A stretch of DNA of 45,107 nt from positions 1 to 45,107 of IMG/VR virus record IMGVR_UViG_3300025000_002500. One strand, given 5' to 3'. Each line of letters opens with the position of its first letter. The first letter of the stretch is position 1. The translations under genes and the position numbers were made by a program. The stretch is from a virus. The notes beneath the pieces are model-generated. The model did no database searches and was not told the DNA's origin. It worked only from the letters and a program-made list of their open reading frames with translations. Positions 8,501 to 16,498 of this stretch are shown here, piece after piece.

Positions 8501-11500
8501 GTCCGGAGGATCTCCAAGACGAGGGGGAGAAGGGGCGAGCGGACGCGGAGCGAGACAACCGGAGCTGATCGGGACATCCGGGGCGGCGCGACAGGATATA
8601 GAATCGGCGATTCTGTCAAACAGTTACGTGGATCCAGGCCGGATTGAGGCGTACCCTGATTTGGTCAAGAAGTACCCCGATGCTTTAGATAAAGCTAAGC
8701 AGGCTGATCAGGCCCGGGTGACTATGTCTAAGGTGATTTCAGACCAGGTGGATGTGCTCAACGCTGTTCGCAGAGAAGGACTGGGGGATGTTGGGTTCTA
8801 CTGGGGTGACAAAAAGGGCGGCATTGCTCATCTGATCGAGGCCCGGAATGCGCAGGGGTTTGACGGCCAGGTGATAGCAATGAAGATGCCGGAGGTCATA
8901 GTCTACGGAGAAGTAGGTAAACCGTATGGGCCTCCCGGAGGTGAGCGTATCAATGTTTCTCATGATGGGCATACAGCGGTGCTGTCGCTATTCAAGCACG
9001 GGGATAGAGAAACGTGGCTGCTAACAGGGTGGAATGATCTCCCCGATGGCAGCCGAGGGGTTAACCCTAAGAGCGCCTACGCTCCTGACTCCTCTGGTAT
9101 ACAGAGCCAGGAGGGAGCGGGGACATCACTCAATTCGAATTATACCACATCCGTGCCTGAAGTCAAGCAACAGCGGGGCGTGAGAGAGACGACAATTACA
9201 CCTCAACCCAGAGCGAAAACTCAGGCGTCTACGGTCGGGGCTGTTATGGCAAAACCACGTGGGCGTGCAGCCGGCGCACCAGTCCGTTCTCCTGCCGAGA
9301 TTGTCAAGTCACTCAACGATGCGCTTGTGCCGATCAGAACGGGGCGATATGCTGCAAAACTGGGGAATTCTATCCGGACCGGCATATACAAGGTTCTTCC
9401 GCAGGTGGTCCGGACTCGGATAGCGAACGATCTGCCTACTACCTCTCATGAGGTGGGGCATCACCTGGAAACGCTGTTCTACGGCGGAGATGCGTACAAG
9501 GGTATACCTCAGTCTCATCAAGCAGAGGTAGCGAAATTGGCCTATCCCAATGCTCAGGACAATCTCCGGGAGGGACTCGGTGAGTTTGTCCGCCTGTGGA
9601 TGACAGAGCCGGCAGAGGCCAAGAGGGTGGCGCCCAATTACTTCGGGGAGTTCGAAGGGCAACTGAAGGCTAACCCTACAGTTGAAAAGCTGCTCCGGGA
9701 TACCCAGGCCGACATAGGCAACTGGTACGCTGCTGATGCGCGGACAAGGTTGCATAAGACTACCAGCGTGGGGGAGAATCTCAAGGATAAGACTGTCACC
9801 TGGAGCAACTTTTATAAGCGATGGGTAGATGAGTATGACCCGATTCGCAGAGCACAGGAAACTGTGTTCGGTGAGGATGGATCGAAGAAACTGCCGCTTT
9901 CTCAGGATGCTTTCCGTATCTTGTGGCAGGGGCGCGGAATCGCCGGAAAGGCCTCTCAGTGGCTCAAGAGGGGTGTTATCGATCGAGAAGGAAACGTGAT
10001 AGGTAAATCCTTCGATGAGATCCTAAAACCAGTCAAGCAGGATATAGAAGCCTTCAGAGATTACCTGGTGGCAAAACACGGGCTCGAGGTGATGGATTTC
10101 AAGGGCGAGGATGCTATGCCCCTTAGCAGGGCGGACTATGCATCGATCATCAACCGGGTTTCTCCTGCAGACAGGGCACGGTACAATGCGTCGATCAATG
10201 AGCTGCAGGGGTTCCAGAACAGCCTCTTGGCGGAACTGGTGGACTCCGGACTGCTCTCCCAGGACGCTTACGCGGCGATCAAGTCTCAGTACAAGTACTA
10301 CGTGCCGTTCTACAGGGTAAAGCCTGCGGAGAATGTGAGCGTTCGTCCGGGATTCGGCAAGCGCAGCCTGGGCGATGCGTCGAACCCGGTCAAGAGACAG
10401 CGAGGATCCAAGTTGGACGTTGTGGATCCGCTTGAGTCTATCATCAAGAATACCTATGTTTACCTCAACCTGGCACAGGAGAACCGGGCTCGGCTGGCCT
10501 TCCGGAACTGGACGGACGTTCCCGGCGCTGGTCGGATAGTGGAAAAGATTCCGCCCGAAATGCGCGCGACAGGGGCAACTCTTGATGAGGTCCTGCGCGG
10601 CGTGCTGGATGGGCAGGAGATGAAAGACTTCTTTGCCGGCAGCAGTGCTACTCCGGAGACGATCGTCAATATCTTCCGTCCGTCGTATCAGACCGGGCCG
10701 AACGAACCTATTATGCGCGTGTTTGCAGACGGCAAGCCTGAACTGCTGGAAATGTCGCCGGAACTATACGAAGCAGTCAACAGTGTAAACTCGTCGCAGG
10801 CAGGGATGATAGGTAACGTGCTGAACGGCATATCTTCCGTGCTGCGGGCAGGGGCTACTCTTGATCCGGGATTCGCGGCCAGAAACCCTATGCGCGACTT
10901 CGTGAACGGGTATGTCAACTCCAAGAATCTGACCAAAGTACCGGTAGCAGACCTGGCACAGTGGACATTGTCGTGGTGGCGTGGACTCGGTAACGTGATC
11001 AAGGGACAAGTTGGAAAGTCCGGCACATACGATCAGTTCCAGAATGCCGGGGGCGCTACATCGGGGCTGACATCCGTTGACCGGAACATCCTCCAGGAAG
11101 TGCTTGATGATATGCTGGGCTTCTCCGGGAAGGAGAAGATCGTTCGGGGCGCGAAGAAGCCGCTGCGGACTGTTCTCCTGCCTCTGCAGAAGTTTTCCGA
11201 GGTGATGGAGGAGACCACGCGTGTGGCCGAATTTGGACTCGGCACGAAGTGGGGTAAGGCGCTCGGGGAGGAGAATCTTTCTCGACAGGCGGTAAACGCT
11301 CGGGACTTGACGCTCGACTTCAAGCGCAGTGGAACACAGGGGAAGAAGGCAAACCAGCTTATTGCATTCTTCAATGCTGCTGTGCAGGGGACTGACAAGA
11401 TCGGCCGGCAGTTGAAAGATGCGCCGGCCGCTACCGTGGGCCGTGCGATAACCGCGATTACCGTACCCTCGGTGATGCTCTATATGGTAAACCGACAGCA

Positions 11501-12509
11501 CGACGACTATGACGAGCTGCCGGAGTGGGTGCGCGATACCCACTGGGTGTTTAAGGGTGGTGACACTTGGTACAGGATACCGAAGCCTCAAGGGCTCGGT
11601 ATGGTCTTTGGCTCGCTCCCGGAACGGATACTACGCAAGCTGGATGCAGAAGATCCCTATGCCTTTGATGGGTTTGCTAATGCTATGATCGAGCAGACAG
11701 CTCCGGACTATATACCCACGGCGTTGAAACCCTGGTTTGATGTGGCGCGAAACAGGTCCTTCTCAGGAGGGCCGATAATTCCTGAACGCGAGAAGCGAAT
11801 GCCTGCAGAACTGCAGTTCGGGCCAAACAGCAGCGAACTGGCAAAGATGGCCGGGGATGCGTTGGGTGTATCACCCAGGCAGATCGATTACCTGATGCGC
11901 GGTCACCTGGGCGGCGTAGGGACGCTGGGTATCCAGTTGTTCGATGGATTGGCTGGGCTGGTGGGTGTTGGCGATCAGACTCCTGCTCCTGCGAAGGCGG
12001 CCACAGATCTACCGCTGGCGAAGTCCTTCACGGTCAACCCGATGGGGTCTCCTGTTCAGGTGGATCGAATGTACCGGGAACTGGGCGAACTCCGAAAAGA
12101 GGAGCAGCGCTCAGAAGCAGGCCGGCGCAAAGCGTTTACGCAGGAGGAGACTGACCGGCTGCAGATATTGGAGAGGGCATCTGAGATCCTCTCCGGAGAG
12201 CGCAGAATCATCAGGAACATCAACGAGGCGAAGGACACTGATGCGGTGCAGTCGATTGTCGATCAGCACGGTATCCAGGTGAGTGCCTCTGATGTTCGGC
12301 AGATGAAACGCGAGGCGCTGCTCTGGCTCAAGGAGAATGTCGAGGCTCGTGTAGCAGAGGGAGACCCGGATGCACTGGAGGAGTTTAGCGGGTTCACCAA
12401 GAGAGGCGGACAGAGGAGGTCGGGCGCATCCATCTTCGGGCTTGATCCTATTCAAAAGCTGGAACGCCGGATGGGGCGCGATATGGGCAACTTAGGCAAG
12501 ACGCCGTGA
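5562..12509 (+). CDS. Giant polyvalent ejection protein (ParB-like, BECR-like nuclease, zincin, LPD38)
   Basis: It encodes 2315 residues. In order: two copies of GFWDGFE at 2-8 and 27-33; a small domain at about 66-126 ending in SNHLHF, possibly peptidase-like; a ddrB-type ParB-like domain at about 580-745 (VVELDDLVPSH, ESGNGRVLALRRA, MSMSAYEDA); and a likely Barnase-EndoU-ColicinE5/D-RelE-type nuclease at about 1070-1167 (GFYWGDKKGGIAHL then TWLLTGW). Next is a zincin-like HEVGH at H1296/E1297/H1300 with later acidic residues E1337 and E1341. A region at 1923-2133 resembles LPD38 of polyvalent proteins. Such proteins are known to be injected with phage or conjugative DNA and to protect or process it. 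I infer virion packaging and delivery into the host. Individual domain calls are motif-level only. Confidence 0.72.
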   Translation: MGFWDGFELNTATTASPKAKPKKQGTGFWDGFEPESPSETFKSAGNILKAGDKVAGMSILAGVSTHKIHFGTHDGPGVYDISEKEAKRKYGSMEKAADALAEQGFVVAVRYKGQKNIGSNHLHFADPQVADQKEVTRLQRQGALQKEMDQEAKRQKGISTGKQFVSDLGEGVTDFLVDKPIRYASMLMNAAEVGAGRQTINAAEAFNDPGYEPGMPDLRNITLIKDSTKPETMVTSKAAKKLESYAEKHPNTILGNRAEKMGASFRNPATNEEMFTDAAFFAGGEVLGPLLGAAAKTRVLGPLVTPILKAGKAIDGLSAPVRIPAKLVEGGLGFEAINLGISGAHAVANGQSLGEFVDQQKEALPTNMFTGMAFRVPHLFRGLTPQQIRATEENIRNIHDTQVVTHGQADPQVVRALDEIQQAIKYTEKGSATVPEGAKPFTVQPGETINEGPSRGKMRAFREVEEQMLREDFERNMPEAGKSYELPIGKVTVREIRGGDAAKGRLGEILVETEKGMKVRIDADEFASMRAEGPAKPAAEWKPIAMPKAVEQKPVTGRKLSGVEGREVSATGADPNLEYKFRTKVVELDDLVPSHTDALGLHPEYPADWQPRMRDRAASELQIDKIARTLNPDAVIRDTGSIDRGSPIVGPDAIVESGNGRVLALRRAREKYPERFEEYRQKLADRAEELGVSEDAVLGMRNPVLVRERVSDVDRPAFMREANETASMSMSAYEDALSDSSRIRDESVATMKVGEDQSVDQALRSPANRDLVREFIGAIPENERARLLDADGQLNQQGLQRLKGALFAKTYKNDAGRRLTQTLLESLDSDVRNIEHAMFQTLPKMARVEGLTRRGERPAGLGISEDLSKAVDMLARLRERGTSVKEFVGQASLMRRELSPLQEKMLVYLDEIGKSRKKVKTFIEAYAESVEKQAHPGQGALLMDEKAPSKKELISNAIERQRRGEGSGSVKEGAQLERPESGGSPRRGGEGASGRGARQPELIGTSGAARQDIESAILSNSYVDPGRIEAYPDLVKKYPDALDKAKQADQARVTMSKVISDQVDVLNAVRREGLGDVGFYWGDKKGGIAHLIEARNAQGFDGQVIAMKMPEVIVYGEVGKPYGPPGGERINVSHDGHTAVLSLFKHGDRETWLLTGWNDLPDGSRGVNPKSAYAPDSSGIQSQEGAGTSLNSNYTTSVPEVKQQRGVRETTITPQPRAKTQASTVGAVMAKPRGRAAGAPVRSPAEIVKSLNDALVPIRTGRYAAKLGNSIRTGIYKVLPQVVRTRIANDLPTTSHEVGHHLETLFYGGDAYKGIPQSHQAEVAKLAYPNAQDNLREGLGEFVRLWMTEPAEAKRVAPNYFGEFEGQLKANPTVEKLLRDTQADIGNWYAADARTRLHKTTSVGENLKDKTVTWSNFYKRWVDEYDPIRRAQETVFGEDGSKKLPLSQDAFRILWQGRGIAGKASQWLKRGVIDREGNVIGKSFDEILKPVKQDIEAFRDYLVAKHGLEVMDFKGEDAMPLSRADYASIINRVSPADRARYNASINELQGFQNSLLAELVDSGLLSQDAYAAIKSQYKYYVPFYRVKPAENVSVRPGFGKRSLGDASNPVKRQRGSKLDVVDPLESIIKNTYVYLNLAQENRARLAFRNWTDVPGAGRIVEKIPPEMRATGATLDEVLRGVLDGQEMKDFFAGSSATPETIVNIFRPSYQTGPNEPIMRVFADGKPELLEMSPELYEAVNSVNSSQAGMIGNVLNGISSVLRAGATLDPGFAARNPMRDFVNGYVNSKNLTKVPVADLAQWTLSWWRGLGNVIKGQVGKSGTYDQFQNAGGATSGLTSVDRNILQEVLDDMLGFSGKEKIVRGAKKPLRTVLLPLQKFSEVMEETTRVAEFGLGTKWGKALGEENLSRQAVNARDLTLDFKRSGTQGKKANQLIAFFNAAVQGTDKIGRQLKDAPAATVGRAITAITVPSVMLYMVNRQHDDYDELPEWVRDTHWVFKGGDTWYRIPKPQGLGMVFGSLPERILRKLDAEDPYAFDGFANAMIEQTAPDYIPTALKPWFDVARNRSFSGGPIIPEREKRMPAELQFGPNSSELAKMAGDALGVSPRQIDYLMRGHLGGVGTLGIQLFDGLAGLVGVGDQTPAPAKAATDLPLAKSFTVNPMGSPVQVDRMYRELGELRKEEQRSEAGRRKAFTQEETDRLQILERASEILSGERRIIRNINEAKDTDAVQSIVDQHGIQVSASDVRQMKREALLWLKENVEARVAEGDPDALEEFSGFTKRGGQRRSGASIFGLDPIQKLERRMGRDMGNLGKTP

Positions 12510-12574
12510 ACATCATGAACTACAGCACAGAGGCAGGCAAGAAGCGGTAAGACAATAAAACGTGGGGGTGCAGA

Positions 12575-12886
12575 GTGGCGCTTACTGGTGAGGAACGGAA
12601 TTGGATCCAGGGTCTATTCAAGGAGCTGCGAGGCGACATAGGCAACGCATTTGACAGGATCAATCATGTCTCCGTCGAGCAAGCTGCTCAGGGGCAGCGA
12701 GTCACGACCTTGGAGGACAAAGGGAAAGACTCCGGCGGACTGGGTAGGGCGATCATTGCCAGTAGTGTGGGCGGTCTGATCGTGGGGCTTGTTATGTTAA
12801 TTGTTGGATATGCGGTTTTAGGTATGGGGGCCGGTCCTGTGCAGGGTAGGCTTGCTGTGCCGCTATCAACGAATGCGAGGAGGTGA
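12575..12886 (+). CDS. Holin-like / XhlA-like membrane protein
   Basis: It encodes 103 residues from a GTG start, with GTGGGGG just upstream. Residues 1-50 are hydrophilic and helical. One membrane segment follows near 60-82 (AIIASSVGGLIVGLVMLIVGYAVL), preceded by Lys and Asp. A coiled-coil N-terminus plus one C-terminal membrane helix matches XhlA-type hemolysin/holin accessory proteins. It is the first gene of the lysis cassette, 65 bp after the giant gene. It could also be an anchor for the following small membrane protein. Confidence 0.5.
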   Translation: MALTGEERNWIQGLFKELRGDIGNAFDRINHVSVEQAAQGQRVTTLEDKGKDSGGLGRAIIASSVGGLIVGLVMLIVGYAVLGMGAGPVQGRLAVPLSTNARR

Positions 12887-12890
12887 AACT

Positions 12891-13118
12891 ATGAACAAGG
12901 CATTACTCATCACTCTGGGCGCATTTCTGCGCCGATTTGGGGCACTGGCCGGGACTGCGCTCCTGGCGTTTCTCGCCGAGCATTGGGTCGGTTGGCTTGA
13001 CGGGGCTCTGCAGGGCAATTCTGGGACGGCGAAATGGCTGCCGCTCATCTACCTGGGCATCGAGTTTGTACAGAAGCTTTGGAGAGAGCGAAATAAAGCG
13101 AAGGGGGTTACGTACTGA
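12891..13118 (+). CDS. Small membrane protein, likely holin
   Basis: It encodes 75 residues. ATG 12891 follows a consensus AGGAGGTG, so the longer frame from 12852 is rejected. A hydrophobic helix lies at about 5-30 (ITLGAFLRRFGALAGTALLAFLA), with a second weaker one near 48-60 (WLPLIYLGIEFV) and a basic tail. Two helices and a charged C-terminus fit a small holin. It lies between another membrane protein and the hydrolase gene and overlaps the next start by one base. Confidence 0.5.
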   Translation: MNKALLITLGAFLRRFGALAGTALLAFLAEHWVGWLDGALQGNSGTAKWLPLIYLGIEFVQKLWRERNKAKGVTY

Positions 13119-13381
13119 TGTCAAAAATTTCTGACGCCATCGAAGAGATGGGGCAGTTTTCCCAGGGGCTGGTGAAATGTGCGGCCAAGGGGAATGAGGA
13201 AGAACTGTTGTCGGCGCTCACGCTGTCGGCTGCGTTCGTCAACCTGACCGCCCAATTGCTCAAGGAAATTGCCCGTAACCCGGTCGGGTTCGGCATGAAG
13301 ATTCTGTTGGGCGGGCGGTTTGACCCGTACAAGGAATTGAGACCGCAGGCTCAGGTATTTATCGACAGGTGGGGTTTGTAA
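13118..13381 (+). CDS. Unknown small lysis-region protein
   Basis: It encodes 87 residues (MSKISDAIEEMGQFSQGL...), mainly helical with no membrane segment or recognised motif. Its ATG overlaps the previous TGA, which points to translational coupling. It sits between the holin-like and hydrolase genes, so a lysis-regulatory role is possible but unsupported by any residue pattern. Confidence 0.6.
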   Translation: MSKISDAIEEMGQFSQGLVKCAAKGNEEELLSALTLSAAFVNLTAQLLKEIARNPVGFGMKILLGGRFDPYKELRPQAQVFIDRWGL

Positions 13382-13443
13382 TTGGAGCACGGGCGTCTTC
13401 TTGCCAATCTGGAAGACATGGCGTTCTGCTGAGGAGAAATTGT

Positions 13444-13839
13444 ATGGAAGAATTGAAACGGGCAATCGAGGATCTTAAAAAGCGCAAGAACACTCCAGGG
13501 ACATGCCTGGGCGATATACGCCAGGTGTTGTCGAAATTCGGGCTGAGACTGCCTCCGCCGATGCCTCGACCGCACAACACGGCCATTGCCAACTTTGAGG
13601 AGCTGGTGCAGGATCCGCAGAAGTACGGCTGGAAGGCGGTCCACCATGTGGATGGCAAGCTGCCGGTCCCGTACGCACTGGTTTACTTCAAGAAGTGCGG
13701 AGATCTGGGTGACGGACGGCAGGCCGGGCATATCGCCATCCTGGATGTGGAGAAGATGAAGCACTACGCCAACGCCGATCACGCGATGACTCGCTACTGG
13801 GGCGAGCGGCTGATCGGGGCGTTTGTGCCAGTTGAATAG
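13444..13839 (+). CDS. Putative endolysin (NlpC/P60- or CHAP-like)
   Basis: It encodes 131 residues. ATG 13444 follows GAGGAGA; the longer frame from 13369 lacks a ribosome site. A Cys in NTPGTCLGDIRQVL (C21) at the head of a helix and a His in GHIAILD (H96) after VPYALVYFKKCGD form the Cys-His spacing and order of papain-like peptidoglycan hydrolases. It is compact for an endolysin and has no cell-wall-binding domain. It ends the lysis cassette after two membrane proteins. I do not see spanin genes. The activity is inferred from C/H placement and location. Confidence 0.52.
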   Translation: MEELKRAIEDLKKRKNTPGTCLGDIRQVLSKFGLRLPPPMPRPHNTAIANFEELVQDPQKYGWKAVHHVDGKLPVPYALVYFKKCGDLGDGRQAGHIAILDVEKMKHYANADHAMTRYWGERLIGAFVPVE

Positions 13840-13842
13840 CGC

Positions 13843-13912
13843 GCATTAAACATAGTCTGTTCTAGTCATGGGGGCAGGGAGACCTATTATGCCAGCAGAC
13901 ATCATTTAATGC
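13843..13912. other. Candidate phage attachment site (attP)
   Basis: An imperfect inverted repeat of 17-bp arms (13843-13859 and 13896-13912; 13 of 17 bases symmetric, including GCATTAAA/TTTAATGC) surrounds a 36-bp centre. It lies at the integrase 3' end, between late lysis genes and the lysogeny operon, the place where many temperate phages carry attP. Large serine integrases use roughly 50-bp sites with inverted symmetry. The crossover dinucleotide cannot be chosen from one sequence. Confidence 0.35.
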
Positions 13913-15620
13913 ACTCCCAAGGCGGCAGGTTTAACCATGCCGCCACTTTTTTGTATATGGTTCTTGGATAACTTTGTGAGCGGCCTCGGGTGAAGCCGGT
14001 CTGTCGGTAATATTCGTCGGCCGTTAGGGTGATTCCTGCGCGCTTGGCGCGGAGGAGGACCTGGACGGCTATCATGTGTTTGGGGTTTTGGAATTCGGGC
14101 GGCGGGAGTTGGACGTTTACCGGGATTCGGAGTTTTGCTTCGGCGATATGCAAATGAGACATTTTGCGGGACTTCTCGGAGATGGTGACCTCTTCGAAAA
14201 CGGCTTCGCAGACCTGGCGTTTGGTGTAGGAGTCTAGAAGCTCCCACCAGGCATTGAAATCGGTGGAGTCATGCTGCAGGGCCTTAAGCAGCTCGGGCGA
14301 GGCATACGGGGCACTGAGGGCTGTCCGGAGTGCCGTCTGGCGCTGGGCCAGGAGTTCGACTTCTTTGTTCCATTCGGCGATCTGGCGCTCGAAGACCTGG
14401 CGGGCTTCCTCCAGGAGATCGCAGCTGGTTGTGGCATAGGCGGTGACTAGGTTCTTGAGCTGTGTCTGTTTGCGATCGATGAGGGCGTTGACGTTGTGCA
14501 GCTCTCGGATCTGCTCGGTTTTTGATTTCTCTGCCTGGCTGACTGCAATCTCGCAGTCCTGGCACAGGGCTCGGACTACATTGTGGTCCGAGAAGATCTG
14601 CTCGAGCATGAACAGGATAACTCGATGCGCTCGGTCTTTTCGCATGAAGATGATGTCCGGATTCTTCGGGTCCGATGGGCGGCGGTTGGTGTAGTTCCGG
14701 CGATCGCTGCCGAGCAGGGTCTGACCTTTGTACCTGAGCACGGATCTGGCCCAGGTGTTTGAGCTGGTGATCTCGTGACGGGTGATACGGCGGGCGATGA
14801 TGGCCTGGGCCTCGTGCCACTGTTCGAGAGTGATGGGATGGGGATAGTCGGCTTCCTTTTCGGGCCAGTTCCACTTCGATTGGTCGTCCAGGATGCTTTC
14901 CTTCCATCGGCGGCAGGGATAGCCGGCGTAGAATGGATTTCGGAAGATCCTGGCGAAGTTTGTCCAGGAGATGGGGAGATCTCCGTATTGTTCCTGCATC
15001 AAGCGCCAAACCGTGGCCATGCCGTATTTGGGGATGAGAGACCATATATCCTGGAGGATGGGGTAGGTTATGGGATCCGGCTCATAGCGCTTTTCGCCCG
15101 GAATGTAGGTGTAGCCGAATGGGCTTGTGCCGTTTGTGTAGCGGCCTTCCCTCTGGATCGCATGATCGCGTGCTAGCCCAGTACGTTCCTTGTATGAATC
15201 CAGCTCATAATCTGCAAAGAAAAGGCGCGTCTTGATGTCTCGGAGGTCGCCGATCTTGTTTGGATCGTAAAGGCGGTGCGGTGTAAGGATGTAGACCTCG
15301 TTGCGCTGGAGGCATTTAATGATCCGTCCCATTTCTTCCATGTCCGGACGTGCCAGTCTGTCGATATCCGTAACAATCCAAACCTTGGATTCGCCTCGAT
15401 CGCTCTTGGCCATGACTTCACCGAAGAGCTGACCGGCTTTCATGGTGAGGGCGCCAGATACGACGTCTTCGACGACCGTGTAGTTGAGGCCGTGCAGCTC
15501 CGCGAGTTCCACGAGGCGTGGGCGGTGGACGCGAAAGATTTCGTCTGTGGTTTCGTCGTCGGCACGGGACTTTCTGAGAATCACGTCGGCGGGAAGGTTG
15601 GTTAGGTCGGGATGGTTCAT
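13902..15620 (-). CDS. int: Large serine recombinase (phage integrase)
   Basis: It encodes 572 residues. The N-terminal resolvase domain has a catalytic Ser in VILRKSRADDE (S18) and the DRLAR motif in IVTDIDRLARPDMEEM. A 'recombinase' domain follows (about 150-260: GTSPFGYTY, WRLMQEQYG, IFRNPFYAGYPCRRW), then a coiled coil (about 370-420) and a basic tail. The zinc ribbon expected after YKGQTLLG lacks the usual CxxC/CxxxxC set. Only LCQDC further on has paired Cys, so this region appears degenerate or remodelled. It catalyses attP x attB integration, and excision needs a directionality factor that I cannot name. It overlaps the upstream gene by 4 bp, so it is expressed from the repressor operon. 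Confidence 0.9.
   Translation of the reverse strand: MNHPDLTNLPADVILRKSRADDETTDEIFRVHRPRLVELAELHGLNYTVVEDVVSGALTMKAGQLFGEVMAKSDRGESKVWIVTDIDRLARPDMEEMGRIIKCLQRNEVYILTPHRLYDPNKIGDLRDIKTRLFFADYELDSYKERTGLARDHAIQREGRYTNGTSPFGYTYIPGEKRYEPDPITYPILQDIWSLIPKYGMATVWRLMQEQYGDLPISWTNFARIFRNPFYAGYPCRRWKESILDDQSKWNWPEKEADYPHPITLEQWHEAQAIIARRITRHEITSSNTWARSVLRYKGQTLLGSDRRNYTNRRPSDPKNPDIIFMRKDRAHRVILFMLEQIFSDHNVVRALCQDCEIAVSQAEKSKTEQIRELHNVNALIDRKQTQLKNLVTAYATTSCDLLEEARQVFERQIAEWNKEVELLAQRQTALRTALSAPYASPELLKALQHDSTDFNAWWELLDSYTKRQVCEAVFEEVTISEKSRKMSHLHIAEAKLRIPVNVQLPPPEFQNPKHMIAVQVLLRAKRAGITLTADEYYRQTGFTRGRSQSYPRTIYKKVAAWLNLPPWECIK
13921..13952 (+). terminator. Rho-independent terminator of the late/lysis operon
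   Basis: GGCGGCA (13921-13927) pairs with TGCCGCC (13938-13944) around a 10-nt loop, followed by AC and six T (13947-13952). It reads on the + strand and would end late transcription after the endolysin gene. It is encoded in the antisense of the last integrase codons, so one sequence serves both genes. Confidence 0.75.
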
Positions 15621-15961
15621 GGCTTGGCCAGTTTTTTCAGTGCGGCAAGTCTCTCATCGGGGTTGGGTTTTCGTGATACGGTCCGGTTCGTGGTCTGCGG
15701 GTTCTCCCATCTGCCTGTATCACCATCCTGGACTTGCCTCTGGCCGGTAAGCCTGTCGATTCTGACTAACTGGCTACGGATCTTGGTCACTTCGCGAGTT
15801 GTGAACGGATCAGACATGCCGAGGCTATTGCGAACTGGCACAGTGTCCTGATACGAATAAGTCTCTGTTATGTATTGATACCGCATGAAGCCAGGCCAGA
15901 CGTAGAAAAACGTGAGGAGGAAGCCGATTAGGAAAAATGCTGATAACCAGGTCTTGTTCAC
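15617..15961 (-). CDS. Small membrane-anchored protein in lysogeny operon
   Basis: It encodes 114 residues. An N-terminal hydrophobic segment (WLSAFFLIGFLLTFFYVWPGF, residues 5-25) is followed by a hydrophilic, Arg/Gln-rich domain, probably periplasmic or cytoplasmic depending on orientation. No cleavage site is obvious, so it is likely anchored. It lies between repressor and integrase in one transcription unit and overlaps integrase by ATGA. A membrane protein expressed with the repressor suggests superinfection exclusion, but no sequence motif proves it. Confidence 0.6.
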   Translation of the reverse strand: MNKTWLSAFFLIGFLLTFFYVWPGFMRYQYITETYSYQDTVPVRNSLGMSDPFTTREVTKIRSQLVRIDRLTGQRQVQDGDTGRWENPQTTNRTVSRKPNPDERLAALKKLAKP

Positions 15962-16009
15962 TTCCGGTCCTTTAACCTCGCTCTATCTTGAATCGCCTTA
16001 GACCGAAAC

Positions 16010-16393
16010 CTAGGCGGACTTTCCTTCGTGCCATTCCTCAAGATCTACAGGGTCTTTCTGGAGTTCGGAGAGTACCTTCTTGGCTTCATCGGGCGTGAGC
16101 CGGCCGGTGTTTACGAGATATTCAGCCATCTGCTCTCGAACCATATCAGGTTTGGGATGTTCGTATTCGTAGCCGGCAGATCGCAAGAGAGCTTCTAGAT
16201 CAGGGTGTCGGTCTGCGTAGCCTGCAGCGAATTTTCTGATGATATCTGGTTGTGGTACTTTGCCTCTGCCCATGGCAAGTAGATAGGCTTGGCTGATTCC
16301 TGTCTTAATTTCTGCCTGCCCGAAAGAGTCCTGCCCCTTGATTTCGCGGATCAGTTCTCCAAACTCCTCGCAAACTCGTGATTCTCTACGCAT
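16010..16393 (-). CDS. XRE-like repressor (prophage immunity)
   Basis: It encodes 127 residues, with GGGAGC upstream of the ATG on the minus strand. The first 60 residues resemble a Cro/cI helix-turn-helix (FGQAEIKTGISQAYLLAMGRGKVPQPDIIRKFAAGY). The C-terminal half is charged and helical and lacks a LexA/cI peptidase domain, so induction would not be by self-cleavage. It is divergent from a small HTH gene at 16535 across an operator-bearing gap and heads the operon leading to integrase. The repressor role is inferred from this arrangement. Confidence 0.7.
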   Translation of the reverse strand: MRRESRVCEEFGELIREIKGQDSFGQAEIKTGISQAYLLAMGRGKVPQPDIIRKFAAGYADRHPDLEALLRSAGYEYEHPKPDMVREQMAEYLVNTGRLTPDEAKKVLSELQKDPVDLEEWHEGKSA

Positions 16394-16411
16394 TAATAGC
16401 TCCCTATATCA

Positions 16412-16441
16412 AGTATAGCCTGCATGGCAAGGGCAGAGCAA
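16412..16441 (-). promoter_or_regulatory. Possible promoter of the lysogeny operon
   Basis: On the minus strand a TATACT box (16417-16412) lies about 19 bp upstream of the repressor ATG, and TTGCTC (16441-16436) lies 18 bp further upstream. The match is moderate. It is placed as expected for repressor transcription diverging from the early promoter at 16460-16488. Confidence 0.4.
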
Positions 16442-16459
16442 TAGAGTTAAAAAAAAGTC

Positions 16460-16488
16460 TTGACAACAATAGTGAACAATGCTATGAT
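16460..16488 (+). promoter_or_regulatory. Early rightward promoter
   Basis: TTGACA (16460-16465) and TATGAT (16483-16488) are spaced by exactly 17 bp, a strong sigma70 promoter for the small HTH gene and the early operon. Its spacer holds an operator half-site, TAGTGAAC (16470-16477), and a full palindromic operator starts 11 bp downstream of the -10 box, so repression is readily explained. Confidence 0.82.
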
Positions 16489-16498
16489 CGGTCATCGC

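Noticed and set aside
12515-12550. An 11-codon frame (MNYSTEAGKKR) after the giant gene
   Set aside because: There is no ribosome site in front of it and no structure or conservation signal is visible.
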